Shown: piece after piece, positions 8,529-16,065 of the stretch
Numbering within the stretch: position 1 is the stretch's first letter
Layout: each line of letters begins with the position of its first letter
Source of the DNA: a virus
IMG/VR virus record: IMGVR_UViG_3300023179_003210
Location: 1-43,892 of that record
DNA: 43,892 nt
Reading direction: 5' to 3' (one strand)
Notes under the pieces: generated by a model
Told to the model about the DNA's origin: nothing
What the model saw: only the letters and a program-made list of their open reading frames with translations
The model's database searches: none
Program-made: the position numbers and the translations under genes

Positions 8529-9275
8529 ATGGCAATACCTGACCTAGATGATGAAGATATAGAAACCGAATTAGTAGAAGATATTCTTCCAAGTGAAGAA
8601 TATCTTGATGATAAACCGATCAAGAAAAAAAAGGACAAAAAGAAAGAAACAGACATCTATGTGAAGCCGGAAGAGATGTGGGAGGAATTAAAGAATTATT
8701 ATATATCTTTAGGTGATAATTATGATTGGAAAACTCAAAAGATAGTTAGTAAAACTGAGGAATATCCTACATTTCCGCCAAAACTAGCAGTTATGATTAA
8801 TGATATTGCGGATAGAATGGCATTTCTTCCTAACTTTGTGCGTTATTCATGGAAGTCTGAAATGATTGGTGATGCCATTCTTAAAATGGTTAAAGCTGTT
8901 AGGGATTGTTCATTTAAAGGATACTCTACGGATAAGATTATTAAGAAAGATGAATCAAATGGATTTCACTATTTCTATCATTTTGATCGCCGTCAAAAAA
9001 TCCGTAAAAAGAAGATTCAAGAGGATGCAATATTTGAAACACGGGATGATGGAGAGTATATTACCTATAAGAGTGATGCATTCAATTACTTTACAGGAAT
9101 AAGTGCTAACTCTTTCATTAATAGAATCAAAAAGGAAAACCTTGCCAAAGAAACCATTGATGCATATCAGGCAGAAGTATGGGAAGCTACTCTTTCAACT
9201 GAAAACTATGCAAATGTTCGTCGTCCCAAGGTTTTCTCTGATGAAGATCATGAAGAAGTGACTTACGAGTCCTAA
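8529..9275 (+). CDS. 55: Late transcription sigma factor gp55
   Basis: A 248-residue protein resembling T4 gp55 (185 residues), the divergent sigma factor that recognises the late -10 octamer TATAAATA. The stretch ADRMAFLPNFVRYSWKSEMI parallels gp55's 'SKRFNFSGYTQSWKQEMI', and DAFNYFTGISANSFINRIKK parallels '[20 protein letters not shown]', the region 2 core. It has an extra acidic/lysine-rich N terminus (~55 residues) absent from T4. The start follows uvsW's stop by one base. Late-type octamers elsewhere in the window fit its presence. Confidence 0.85.
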   Translation: MAIPDLDDEDIETELVEDILPSEEYLDDKPIKKKKDKKKETDIYVKPEEMWEELKNYYISLGDNYDWKTQKIVSKTEEYPTFPPKLAVMINDIADRMAFLPNFVRYSWKSEMIGDAILKMVKAVRDCSFKGYSTDKIIKKDESNGFHYFYHFDRRQKIRKKKIQEDAIFETRDDGEYITYKSDAFNYFTGISANSFINRIKKENLAKETIDAYQAEVWEATLSTENYANVRRPKVFSDEDHEEVTYES

Positions 9276-9283
9276 AAATATAA

Positions 9284-10273
9284 ATGAAGTGCCTTGTAGT
9301 TGGTGATATACATGCCGGTAAGAAACGTAACAATAGTATCTTTCACCAGATACTACTGGATTATGGTAAATGGATAAAAGAAATATGTCATCAAAATAAC
9401 ATATCACATATAATCCAGCTTGGTGATATATACGACAATAGATTTACCATTTCTGCCGAAACACATAACTGTGTTAATAGTTTCATAGATGAATTAGATG
9501 AATTTACTATGGATATTATCGTGGGAAACCATGATGCTATGTTAAATGATAATGCATCTGTTAATTGGTTGACTCCATTAAACAAACATCCTAATATAAC
9601 GATACATGACAAGGTTACTGTTCGGGATGATATGGTTTTTGCAGGATGGGGAGTAAAGTTAGATGATATTCCCCCTTGTAAACTCTTTTTCGGACACATT
9701 GATACCATTGGATTTGAATTACAGAAGAATAAAATTGCCACACATGGGTTTAAAGCATCTGATCTAATGGATAAGGTATCAGGAGCGGCCTTTACAGGAC
9801 ATTACCACCTACCACAAACCCGTACATACGATAAAAAACCTCTGTGTTATGTAGGTAGTGCCTTCTCATTGGATTGGAACGATCAAGATAGTAAGAAATA
9901 TGTTTATATTCTTGACACTGATACATTAGAAGTGACTAAAATTCATAATAATGAATCACCCATCTTTATTCACATTGCTAATGAAACACAACTAGACCAA
10001 GTAAATGATAATTTTGTATCTATTAATTATGTTATGGGAGAAGAGGGTGAAAAATGGAAAAGAACCATTCAAAACCTTAAACCATTAGAGATAAAAACCT
10101 ATAAAATACAAGAAAGGGTTCAGCAAGTGGATAGTGAGATTGAACAATTTAAGGTTATTGACATACGGGATACATTAGGATTATGGCCCATTGATAATTT
10201 GAACAATATTCCTGAATATCTTAAAATAAAGATTGCAGAGAAAGCCCAATTAATGTATGATAAGCACATATGA
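9284..10273 (+). CDS. 47: Recombination endonuclease subunit gp47 (Mre11/SbcD-like)
   Basis: A 329-residue calcineurin-type phosphoesterase (T4 gp47: 339). Metal-binding motifs are in order: GDIHAGKK (residues 7-14), GDIYDNR (~47), GNHDAM (~85) and TGHYHLPQ (~170). With gp46 it forms the Rad50/Mre11-type complex that resects double-strand ends for recombination-dependent replication. Its partner gene 46 is usually next to it, but here lies 18 kb downstream beyond a glycosylation island. The stop overlaps an ATG (ATGA) of a short frame linked to the CoaC-like fragment. Confidence 0.92.
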   Translation: MKCLVVGDIHAGKKRNNSIFHQILLDYGKWIKEICHQNNISHIIQLGDIYDNRFTISAETHNCVNSFIDELDEFTMDIIVGNHDAMLNDNASVNWLTPLNKHPNITIHDKVTVRDDMVFAGWGVKLDDIPPCKLFFGHIDTIGFELQKNKIATHGFKASDLMDKVSGAAFTGHYHLPQTRTYDKKPLCYVGSAFSLDWNDQDSKKYVYILDTDTLEVTKIHNNESPIFIHIANETQLDQVNDNFVSINYVMGEEGEKWKRTIQNLKPLEIKTYKIQERVQQVDSEIEQFKVIDIRDTLGLWPIDNLNNIPEYLKIKIAEKAQLMYDKHI

Positions 10274-10282
10274 CAAATATGG

Positions 10283-10456
10283 ATGGCAAGGATGTGGGAG
10301 CATCCTATTACCCAAGAACATATATCTAAAATTAAATCATGGGGAATCAAAGTTATTGATCCTATCTCTAAAGAATTGTTTTGTGGTGATACTGGAATGG
10401 GAGCAATGGCTAATATTGATGATATTATTGAATGTTTTAATTATAAAAACGTATAA
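10283..10456 (+). pseudogene. Fragment of a phosphopantothenoylcysteine decarboxylase-like flavoprotein (CoaC/PPCDC)
   Basis: 57 codons encode MWEHPIT...WGIKVIDP...FCGDTGMGAMANIDDII. This matches the C-terminal third of PPC decarboxylases, including the lid cysteine region (ACGD.G.GAMA) and the MW.HPIT stretch that follows the PAMN motif. The flavin-binding N-terminal two thirds are absent. Just upstream, the frame from the ATG at 10270 reads MTNMDGK and would join MWEHP if one G near 10290 were removed, so a frameshift is also likely. It is a remnant, or a tiny retained domain. The enzyme family makes 4'-phosphopantetheine in CoA synthesis. Confidence 0.6.
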
Positions 10457-10461
10457 TTTGT

Positions 10462-10490
10462 TTGAAATGGCTCATAAGCTGTTGTAAATT
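10462..10490 (+). promoter_or_regulatory. Sigma70-like promoter abutting the first island gene
   Basis: TTGAAA, exactly 17 bases, TAAATT, then six bases (GTATAA) to the ATG at 10497. The start site about seven bases after the -10 would fall at or next to the start codon, so the mRNA would be leaderless. Confidence 0.6.
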
Positions 10491-10496
10491 GTATAA

Positions 10497-11324
10497 ATGT
10501 TAAACAAGTTCTCTAAAGACACTGCCCTTGTCATAATAACCTGTAATCGTCCTGATTTTTTTAAAAATCTCGTTGAGTCTGTTGATAGAACCGCTGTCGG
10601 TAAAATTTATGTGGTAAGTGCAGGCGATGCATATAAAGAATATCCTGCTGATGTAGAAGTTTTACAAGGAAAGCGTAAACTACCCGTAGGTATTGCTAAA
10701 AATATTGGTATGCGTAAAGCTCAACAAGACGGATACACCTATATCTTTGTAGCAGAAGATGATATTCTTATCAAAGATAATAAAGTTTTCGAGGAATATA
10801 TTCTAACCGCTGCTGATAGTGGTCTTTGGGCCGCACAACTTTCCTATGGTTTACATGGAGGAATCGGGGGAGGAAACGTTAATGATGATGGAACTCCTAA
10901 AAAACGAGCAACTGTAAAATACACTAATAAAGAAGTAGATATTTATCTATTCTCTTTCCAAGCATTTACCCTTATTCGTTCTGATATGTTAGGGGATGGT
11001 GCATATTTTGATGAACGTTTCTTAAATGCTGCGGAACATCTTGCCCAACATCAAAAGATTTTCTTAGGAGAAAAGGGTACGCCTCTTCTTTACCATGCAG
11101 ACGTTCTCAACTCATTCCTTTATATTACTGATCAAGATGCGAATCATGAAAAGTCGGTGATTCGAAATGATCCAGAATTTAAATCCAATTTCAGCTATTC
11201 ATGGCAACTCTTTAAAGAGCTTTTTGGGTATTATCCTCAAGATGCTCCACGATTTGCCCAAGAGGATGTTCTTAATATTCTTATTGATATTGAGTCCAGA
11301 TATGCTAATAAAGAACTATTATAA
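10497..11324 (+). CDS. GT2-like glycosyltransferase
   Basis: A 275-residue GT-A fold protein. The N-terminal strand ALVIITCNRPDFFKNLVESV is the nucleotide-sugar binding start of family 2 transferases, and FVAEDDILIKD (residues ~83-93) carries the acidic metal-binding motif. A later YFDERFLNAAEHL resembles the acceptor/catalytic loop. It is a paralogue of the gene at 12525: both share an '(F)V.EDD.LIK...F.EYI' block. First gene of the island, with its own promoter; its stop overlaps the next ATG (TAATG). Donor and acceptor unknown. Confidence 0.8.
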   Translation: MLNKFSKDTALVIITCNRPDFFKNLVESVDRTAVGKIYVVSAGDAYKEYPADVEVLQGKRKLPVGIAKNIGMRKAQQDGYTYIFVAEDDILIKDNKVFEEYILTAADSGLWAAQLSYGLHGGIGGGNVNDDGTPKKRATVKYTNKEVDIYLFSFQAFTLIRSDMLGDGAYFDERFLNAAEHLAQHQKIFLGEKGTPLLYHADVLNSFLYITDQDANHEKSVIRNDPEFKSNFSYSWQLFKELFGYYPQDAPRFAQEDVLNILIDIESRYANKELL

Positions 11325-12523
11325 TGACAACACGACACAGATTAATGGCAATAGCAGGCTCTCCAGATGTATCAGGGGATGGTGATTTTAAATCTTTTTT
11401 TGATTCATTTGATTTGAAATTATTTGATAGATGTTCAGATATTAAAACCGAAGAAAATATTCTTTTACATCGTGATTTGTTTCACTGTGAAGAAAATATA
11501 TACTACATTTTATATAAAAAACATCCTTCGACGTTTGATATAAAAATAAAAAAAGAATATCTTACAAAATTGGTAGAGTCTATTAGACAACAAGGATTAA
11601 CAATGATGTCATGTAGTAGTGATGCCCGCCACAAATTAACAGAAAATATATACTTTGTCAATAGGGAAAAGAATTTATTGATTCGAATTTATATAACATC
11701 TGAAAGAGAATATGAAGCAGATGCTGAAAAATTATTCACTGTATCTGTATTTTTTGATATTGCCGATACTCCAACTTACGAAATCGTTAAAAAATTAAAA
11801 GACGATTTCGCTCACATTCCCGATAATAATCATAATATCTATATGCTACAGAAAGATGCATATGGAGAAATGAGTTTACAGCCACATAGTATCAAAGGGT
11901 TTGAATTAGATATTAAAGAAAACTATGATGACTCTTTTGAAGAGGTTCATAACAAAATTCTTGAATGGGCTAAAGACTTTGATTTACCTAATAATCGTAT
12001 AACTTTATTACATGGTGATCCCGGCGCAGGTAAGACAAATTATATAAAACATATAATGAATGAACTGCCAAGTGTGCGAAAGATTTATATACCTCCCTTC
12101 TATGTATCTGCATTAAGTGATCCTGCATTTTTAGGATTTATTAGAGATTACAGTAACAGCCTTCTTATCATCGAAGATGCTGAAAACATCTTAGTATCAA
12201 GAGAACAAGATAGCGAGAACTCTGCAATGAGTATCATTCTTAACTTATCAGATGGTATAATGGGTTCTGTTCTTAATTTCAAGATCATTGCCACCTTTAA
12301 TACAGAAGAAAAGAATATTGATAGTGCATTAAAACGTCGAGGTCGTATGTTTATCAAACATCATTTTGGTAAATTATCCGAAGCAAAGACGAAAGCATTA
12401 TATCAAAAATTATATGGTAAAAACCCACCAGAAACACAAATGGTTTTAGCGGATATATACAATTCCGAAGACAATGGCAACAACGGTAAAAAAGAAAAAA
12501 GAGTGATGGGATTTATACATTAA
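11324..12523 (+). CDS. BCS1-like AAA+ ATPase
   Basis: A 399-residue protein with a C-terminal AAA+ module: Walker A HGDPGAGKTN (G231-T238 core), Walker B LLIIEDAEN (E284, D285), sensor 1-like KIIATFNTEE and an arginine-finger region ALKRRGRM. The N-terminal ~200 residues are mixed alpha/beta and unrecognised. The order and spacing resemble BCS1-type AAA proteins found in many T4-like phages, where the role is unknown. It is embedded between two glycosyltransferases with TAATG overlap, so it is probably co-expressed with them. Confidence 0.75.
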   Translation: MTTRHRLMAIAGSPDVSGDGDFKSFFDSFDLKLFDRCSDIKTEENILLHRDLFHCEENIYYILYKKHPSTFDIKIKKEYLTKLVESIRQQGLTMMSCSSDARHKLTENIYFVNREKNLLIRIYITSEREYEADAEKLFTVSVFFDIADTPTYEIVKKLKDDFAHIPDNNHNIYMLQKDAYGEMSLQPHSIKGFELDIKENYDDSFEEVHNKILEWAKDFDLPNNRITLLHGDPGAGKTNYIKHIMNELPSVRKIYIPPFYVSALSDPAFLGFIRDYSNSLLIIEDAENILVSREQDSENSAMSIILNLSDGIMGSVLNFKIIATFNTEEKNIDSALKRRGRMFIKHHFGKLSEAKTKALYQKLYGKNPPETQMVLADIYNSEDNGNNGKKEKRVMGFIH

Positions 12524-12524
12524 T

Positions 12525-13304
12525 ATGAAAAAAGGGCTTGTAATAACAACGTTTAACTCTCAAAGCTACTTTGAAGAATTATATAACACTATTCCTTTTG
12601 ATAGGATAGATCATGTGGTGGTGGTGAATGGGGGCGAACCCTATACCAAACAGTATGATAAAGTTCATTGGATTCAACATGATAGAGTACAGTTTGCATC
12701 CGTTGCTCGTAACGACGGGTTAAAGTATTTGATGAATAAAGGATGCGATTATTATTTTGTATGCGAAGATGATATGCTGATTAAGTCTGTTGATATATTT
12801 GATGAATATATAAAAGCATCAAAAGAATCAGGTATTCAGTATTTCGGATTCCGATCAAATGCATGGGGCGCTGGTGCGATTGGCGAGAGAACACCTAGAT
12901 TAGCTACTCAATATATTCAAGATGGCGCAATAATTCAACTCTATAAGAATACTTGTAACGAATTTACGTTCAGAACAAAATTAGCTATTGACGAAGTGGG
13001 TTTGTTCGACGAACGTTATCCATACATGTTTGATATTGATATGGTATATAGACTATCGGTAAAAAGTATGATACCGGGGTTCTGGTATTTCCCTGATATT
13101 TCTAATGCGGACGATCTGGTTATGAATAATCCTAATGCGGTTAGTAGAATGAATCCTAATGGTGAACGCAATAATAAGCTTGGTCCAGACTTTGAGAGAT
13201 TTAATAAAGATCATGGTTTAGAAGTAAATCGAATACCCGACAGTAGTAGGGAAGAAATAGTAGATAATATCAGATTCATCAGAAATAAATATGCAGCAAG
13301 ATAA
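12525..13304 (+). CDS. GT2-like glycosyltransferase (paralogue of the gene at 10497)
   Basis: A 259-residue GT-A protein. MKKGLVITTFNSQSYFEELY starts the nucleotide-binding fold; YYFVCEDDMLIKSVDIFDEYI (read in two parts, ~residues 78-98) holds the acidic motif; VGLFDERYPYMFDIDMVYRL is a typical GT2 'E/D-D' acceptor-binding segment. It overlaps the following ATP-grasp gene by 14 bases. Donor and acceptor unknown. Confidence 0.8.
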   Translation: MKKGLVITTFNSQSYFEELYNTIPFDRIDHVVVVNGGEPYTKQYDKVHWIQHDRVQFASVARNDGLKYLMNKGCDYYFVCEDDMLIKSVDIFDEYIKASKESGIQYFGFRSNAWGAGAIGERTPRLATQYIQDGAIIQLYKNTCNEFTFRTKLAIDEVGLFDERYPYMFDIDMVYRLSVKSMIPGFWYFPDISNADDLVMNNPNAVSRMNPNGERNNKLGPDFERFNKDHGLEVNRIPDSSREEIVDNIRFIRNKYAAR

Positions 13305-14067
13305 GTGGTTATTTCAAAAAAATATATGGAATGAGTACGGATATAACCGTTTCCTGAATTCTGTTCAGGATGCGGGAGTTTCCCATGAGGAAGTTCATAT
13401 CATCCCCTTCACAGACACTTTTGACAGAGAAATCGACTTCGTTCCGAAATATGTATTTGGTAGTAACCGATTTATCAATGTATGTAGAGTAAAGGGATTT
13501 CCTACGTTTAAATCTTTCAAACCTATTGAAGATTTATATTTGGAAATAGAATGGGTAAATGGCGCAGGACATGATGTTACATGGGGAAAATTAAACACTT
13601 TAACCTCGGAACATCTATGGCGACCATTTTTCATTAAACCATACACAGAAAAATTCTTTACTGGTAAAGTGTGTGAAAATGTTGATGACCTACAGAAAAT
13701 CCAATTAGCCACATCTTTCATAGGAGATGAAAATGATGAATTAATACGTATTTCTCCTGCGGTTAATATACGTGATGAAGTTAGATTCTTCATTATCGGT
13801 GGAGAGATTATATCAGCATCTTTATATAAAATAAAAGGTATTAATAAACAAGCCAGAATTGATGAATCGCATATTGCATGGCAACGGTGTAAGCAATTAA
13901 TTAGGGATTATGGCATCATAGATGATGCATTTGTTATGGATTTGGGTTTAGTTGGTGAAATGACTCATTCTCATTATTGGAAGATCGTAGAATTAAACAA
14001 TATCAATTCGGCAGGATTATACGAAACTGATACAGACGCTATCGTTAGTGCATTTAAACATTTATGA
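13291..14067 (+). CDS. ATP-grasp domain protein (R2K-clade-like, DUF4343-like)
   Basis: A 258-residue protein that resembles phage ATP-grasp proteins of the R2K clade. Visible points are a lysine-containing strand RPFFIKPYTEKFFTG (~residues 111-125), a basic/acidic strand IRDEVRFFIIGGEII, and a C-terminal metal-ligand block VMDLGLVGE ... WKIVELNNINSAGLY, where E and N would bind Mg-ATP as in ATP-grasp ligases. Such enzymes join carboxylates to amines. In a glycosylation island it could add an amino acid or similar group to a sugar or protein. It overlaps the next gene by four bases (ATGA). Confidence 0.65.
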   Translation: MQQDKWLFQKNIWNEYGYNRFLNSVQDAGVSHEEVHIIPFTDTFDREIDFVPKYVFGSNRFINVCRVKGFPTFKSFKPIEDLYLEIEWVNGAGHDVTWGKLNTLTSEHLWRPFFIKPYTEKFFTGKVCENVDDLQKIQLATSFIGDENDELIRISPAVNIRDEVRFFIIGGEIISASLYKIKGINKQARIDESHIAWQRCKQLIRDYGIIDDAFVMDLGLVGEMTHSHYWKIVELNNINSAGLYETDTDAIVSAFKHL

Positions 14068-14975
14068 AATTACTTCTTGGAACAAACTTATTCGGTAATA
14101 ATAATCGCCAGCACATTGCACGGGAATCGTGGATGCATATTCAGAAAGCACAGCCTGATAAACTGGATTTAATAGCAATTCAATTCAAATCAGAATTTCA
14201 AAATGTTAAGGAGAAAATGTTAAACGATGAATTGGTAGAATATCAAGATTATAAGATTCCTGCTTTACATATTTTAGAAAATTCTTCAAAGAATATCGTT
14301 GAAGGTTCTAATAGAACCCTTCCATTATTCTATGATATTTTAGAAAAAATATTTATTCAAGCAGAATTTCATAAAGACCATGAAAATATAACACATTTTG
14401 GTTATATCAATAGCGACTGTATTATAACTGATACGTTAATAGAATACCTTGAAGATAAGAACCCTCATGCACTGGCTATATCTCGTTTAGAAATAGAAAA
14501 TACCACGGATATTCTTCGTCTCAAGAAAGAAGGTGCTAAAGTTCTTCGTAATGAAATAGCAGGCTACGATTGTTTCATCTTCTCTAAAGAATGGTTTACA
14601 GACAATCGACATCTTTTCAATGCGCCATACTTGATCGGAGTTCCCACTTTTGATGTGGTAACGGCAGGTATTATTAAATTAAATGGGGGAGAATTATATA
14701 ATGATAGTTCCAAGCCCCTTGTATGTCATATGATGCATGAAAATGTCTCACATGATAGTACCGTGGAAAAGGATTATAATGAAAATCTAATGAAATCAAA
14801 TAAATTTCATCATCTGGTTATGAACGTCATGTTTTATCATTTACAATATAATCTATGTCGAAGAACACCTTGGGGAGTATTTTTAACTCCAAAAGAAGGA
14901 GAGAATGACTTCACTGATAGGTTTTTTAACATAATGCGACTTGACACTGACAACCATATCAACTATATTGCCTGA
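14064..14975 (+). CDS. Putative GT-A type glycosyltransferase
   Basis: A 303-residue protein. HFGYINSDCIITDTLIEYL (~residues 112-130) has the position and shape of a GT-A metal-binding 'DxD-like' segment (NSD), and IAGYDCFIFSKEWF with PYLIGVPTFD resembles the 'acceptor' half of similar phage transferases. No close family named. Its operon position among transferases supports the role. The start overlaps the stop of the ATP-grasp gene. Confidence 0.5.
   Translation: MKLLLGTNLFGNNNRQHIARESWMHIQKAQPDKLDLIAIQFKSEFQNVKEKMLNDELVEYQDYKIPALHILENSSKNIVEGSNRTLPLFYDILEKIFIQAEFHKDHENITHFGYINSDCIITDTLIEYLEDKNPHALAISRLEIENTTDILRLKKEGAKVLRNEIAGYDCFIFSKEWFTDNRHLFNAPYLIGVPTFDVVTAGIIKLNGGELYNDSSKPLVCHMMHENVSHDSTVEKDYNENLMKSNKFHHLVMNVMFYHLQYNLCRRTPWGVFLTPKEGENDFTDRFFNIMRLDTDNHINYIA
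14941..14969 (+). promoter_or_regulatory. Consensus sigma70-type promoter abutting the gene at 14979
   Basis: TTGACA, exactly 17 bases, TATATT, then nine bases to the ATG at 14979. Close to the bacterial housekeeping consensus. It lies inside the end of the upstream glycosyltransferase gene. The predicted start site leaves a leader of only a few bases. Confidence 0.65.
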
Positions 14976-14978
14976 TAT

Positions 14979-15266
14979 ATGCCAAACGTATACACTATAC
15001 CCCAAGTTAATGACACACAAGGTACTGCTCTCACCCCTTATGGAGAAGGCATGGATAATATCCAGCATGCTACAGAACTTTATAAATTTTTGATATTAAC
15101 ACATTGTAAAGAGTTTTTGGATTCTAACTATGTGGGTATGAATTATACAGAGAGAGTTCGCTACGAAATAAACGCCAATTTAAATGCATTAACTATGGAT
15201 ACTCCATATATAGCAAGTATAAGTGGATTACGAGATATTACTGTGAGTTTAACGGATAGACGATGA
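14979..15266 (+). CDS. Hypothetical protein, 95 aa
   Basis: A 95-residue protein (MPNVYTIPQVNDTQGT...) with no recognised family. It has its own near-consensus promoter that ends nine bases before the ATG. Its stop overlaps the ATG of a truncated glycosyltransferase remnant (ATGA). Confidence 0.55.
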   Translation: MPNVYTIPQVNDTQGTALTPYGEGMDNIQHATELYKFLILTHCKEFLDSNYVGMNYTERVRYEINANLNALTMDTPYIASISGLRDITVSLTDRR

Positions 15267-15379
15267 AGATAGTTACCTTGTACAGTCCTAGTCACACACG
15301 GATGTATGAAGAATATTTTCTTCCATCATTTCCGAAAGATCGACGTTTGGAATTGAATACCCGCTACAATTTAGAATAA
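15263..15379 (+). pseudogene. Truncated N-terminal copy of a glycosyltransferase
   Basis: A 38-codon frame starting MKIVTLYSPSHTRMYEEYF and continuing LPSFPKDRRLEL. The downstream gene at 15388 starts with the same layout: MKI, then Y...SQTHR, then E..LPSFPQNEKMQM. The frame ends in TAA where the paralogue continues for another 190 residues. It is most simply the stump of a duplicated or recombined glycosyltransferase. A promoter for the intact gene lies in its last 30 bases. Confidence 0.6.
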
Positions 15380-15382
15380 TAT
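15353..15382 (+). promoter_or_regulatory. Promoter candidate before the gene at 15388
   Basis: TTGAAT, 18-base spacer, TAATAT, five bases, ATG at 15388. Same layout as the other start-abutting promoters, with one extra base in the spacer. Confidence 0.45.
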
Positions 15383-15387
15383 AATAT

Positions 15388-16065
15388 ATGAAAATCCAGT
15401 GCTATACTGTTGTTAGTCAAACCCATCGGAATCTCTTAGAAAGAGAAATGTTGCCATCCTTTCCTCAAAACGAAAAGATGCAAATGAACATACAATATAT
15501 TCCACAATTATGCCCTACTGGCTCCTTTTATGAAAAAGGATGGCATGATACAATGCATAAAAAAGTTGACTGTTTTATAGAAGGTATAAACAGATTACAG
15601 GATAATGAGCTATTCATGTTTATAGATGCGGATATAGTATTTTTTAAAGATTTTTATGATGATATATTAAAAGAATTAGAGGATAATGATATCATTTTTC
15701 AAAATGATATTGGGGGTGGATGTAATACAGGTTTTTTTGTTGCCCGAAAAAATGAAAATGTTTTATTATTAATAAATGCTGTTAAAAAATATTTAAATAA
15801 TTTCGATTCAGAGCAAGTTGCAATGACGGAATATTGCTTCAATAATAAAAAATATCAAGAGTTGCAAAATTTAAAATGGAAAATGTTACCTGTTGAAAAA
15901 TATTGGACATATGGGGTATATAGAAAAGTATGGGATGGACATGAGAATTTCGATATTCCCAATGACATTATAATGGTGCATGGTAATTGGTGCTTATATA
16001 AGCATAAAAATCTTTTACTGGACACTGTAAAAAATAAAGTTAACACCTATCTAAAATCTGCATAG
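15388..16065 (+). CDS. GT77-like nucleotide-sugar glycosyltransferase
   Basis: A 225-residue GT-A protein. The metal-binding motif MFIDADIVFFKDF is at ~residues 73-85 and is followed by GGGCNTGFFVARKN, the 'NTGFF' signature seen in nucleotide-diphospho-sugar transferases of the GT77/PF03407 type. A late VHGNWCLY resembles the metal-coordinating His near the C terminus. A truncated copy of its N terminus lies just upstream. The last 26 bases overlap, in antisense, the end of a LAGLIDADG endonuclease gene; a hairpin terminator follows 26 bases after the stop. Confidence 0.75.
   Translation: MKIQCYTVVSQTHRNLLEREMLPSFPQNEKMQMNIQYIPQLCPTGSFYEKGWHDTMHKKVDCFIEGINRLQDNELFMFIDADIVFFKDFYDDILKELEDNDIIFQNDIGGGCNTGFFVARKNENVLLLINAVKKYLNNFDSEQVAMTEYCFNNKKYQELQNLKWKMLPVEKYWTYGVYRKVWDGHENFDIPNDIIMVHGNWCLYKHKNLLLDTVKNKVNTYLKSA

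Noticed and set aside
8502-8531. A TTGAGA-N17-TAATAT promoter for gene 55
   Set aside because: The -10 would overlap the ATG itself, so transcription would start downstream of the start codon; gene 55 is more likely co-transcribed with uvsW.
9391-9741. A 116-residue minus-strand frame inside gene 47
   Set aside because: It lies opposite the conserved phosphoesterase motifs of gp47 and shows no protein-like pattern.
10257-10487. A 76-residue hydrophobic gene in another frame over the CoaC-like fragment
   Set aside because: Its composition looks like a shadow frame, while the alternative frame shows clear family motifs.
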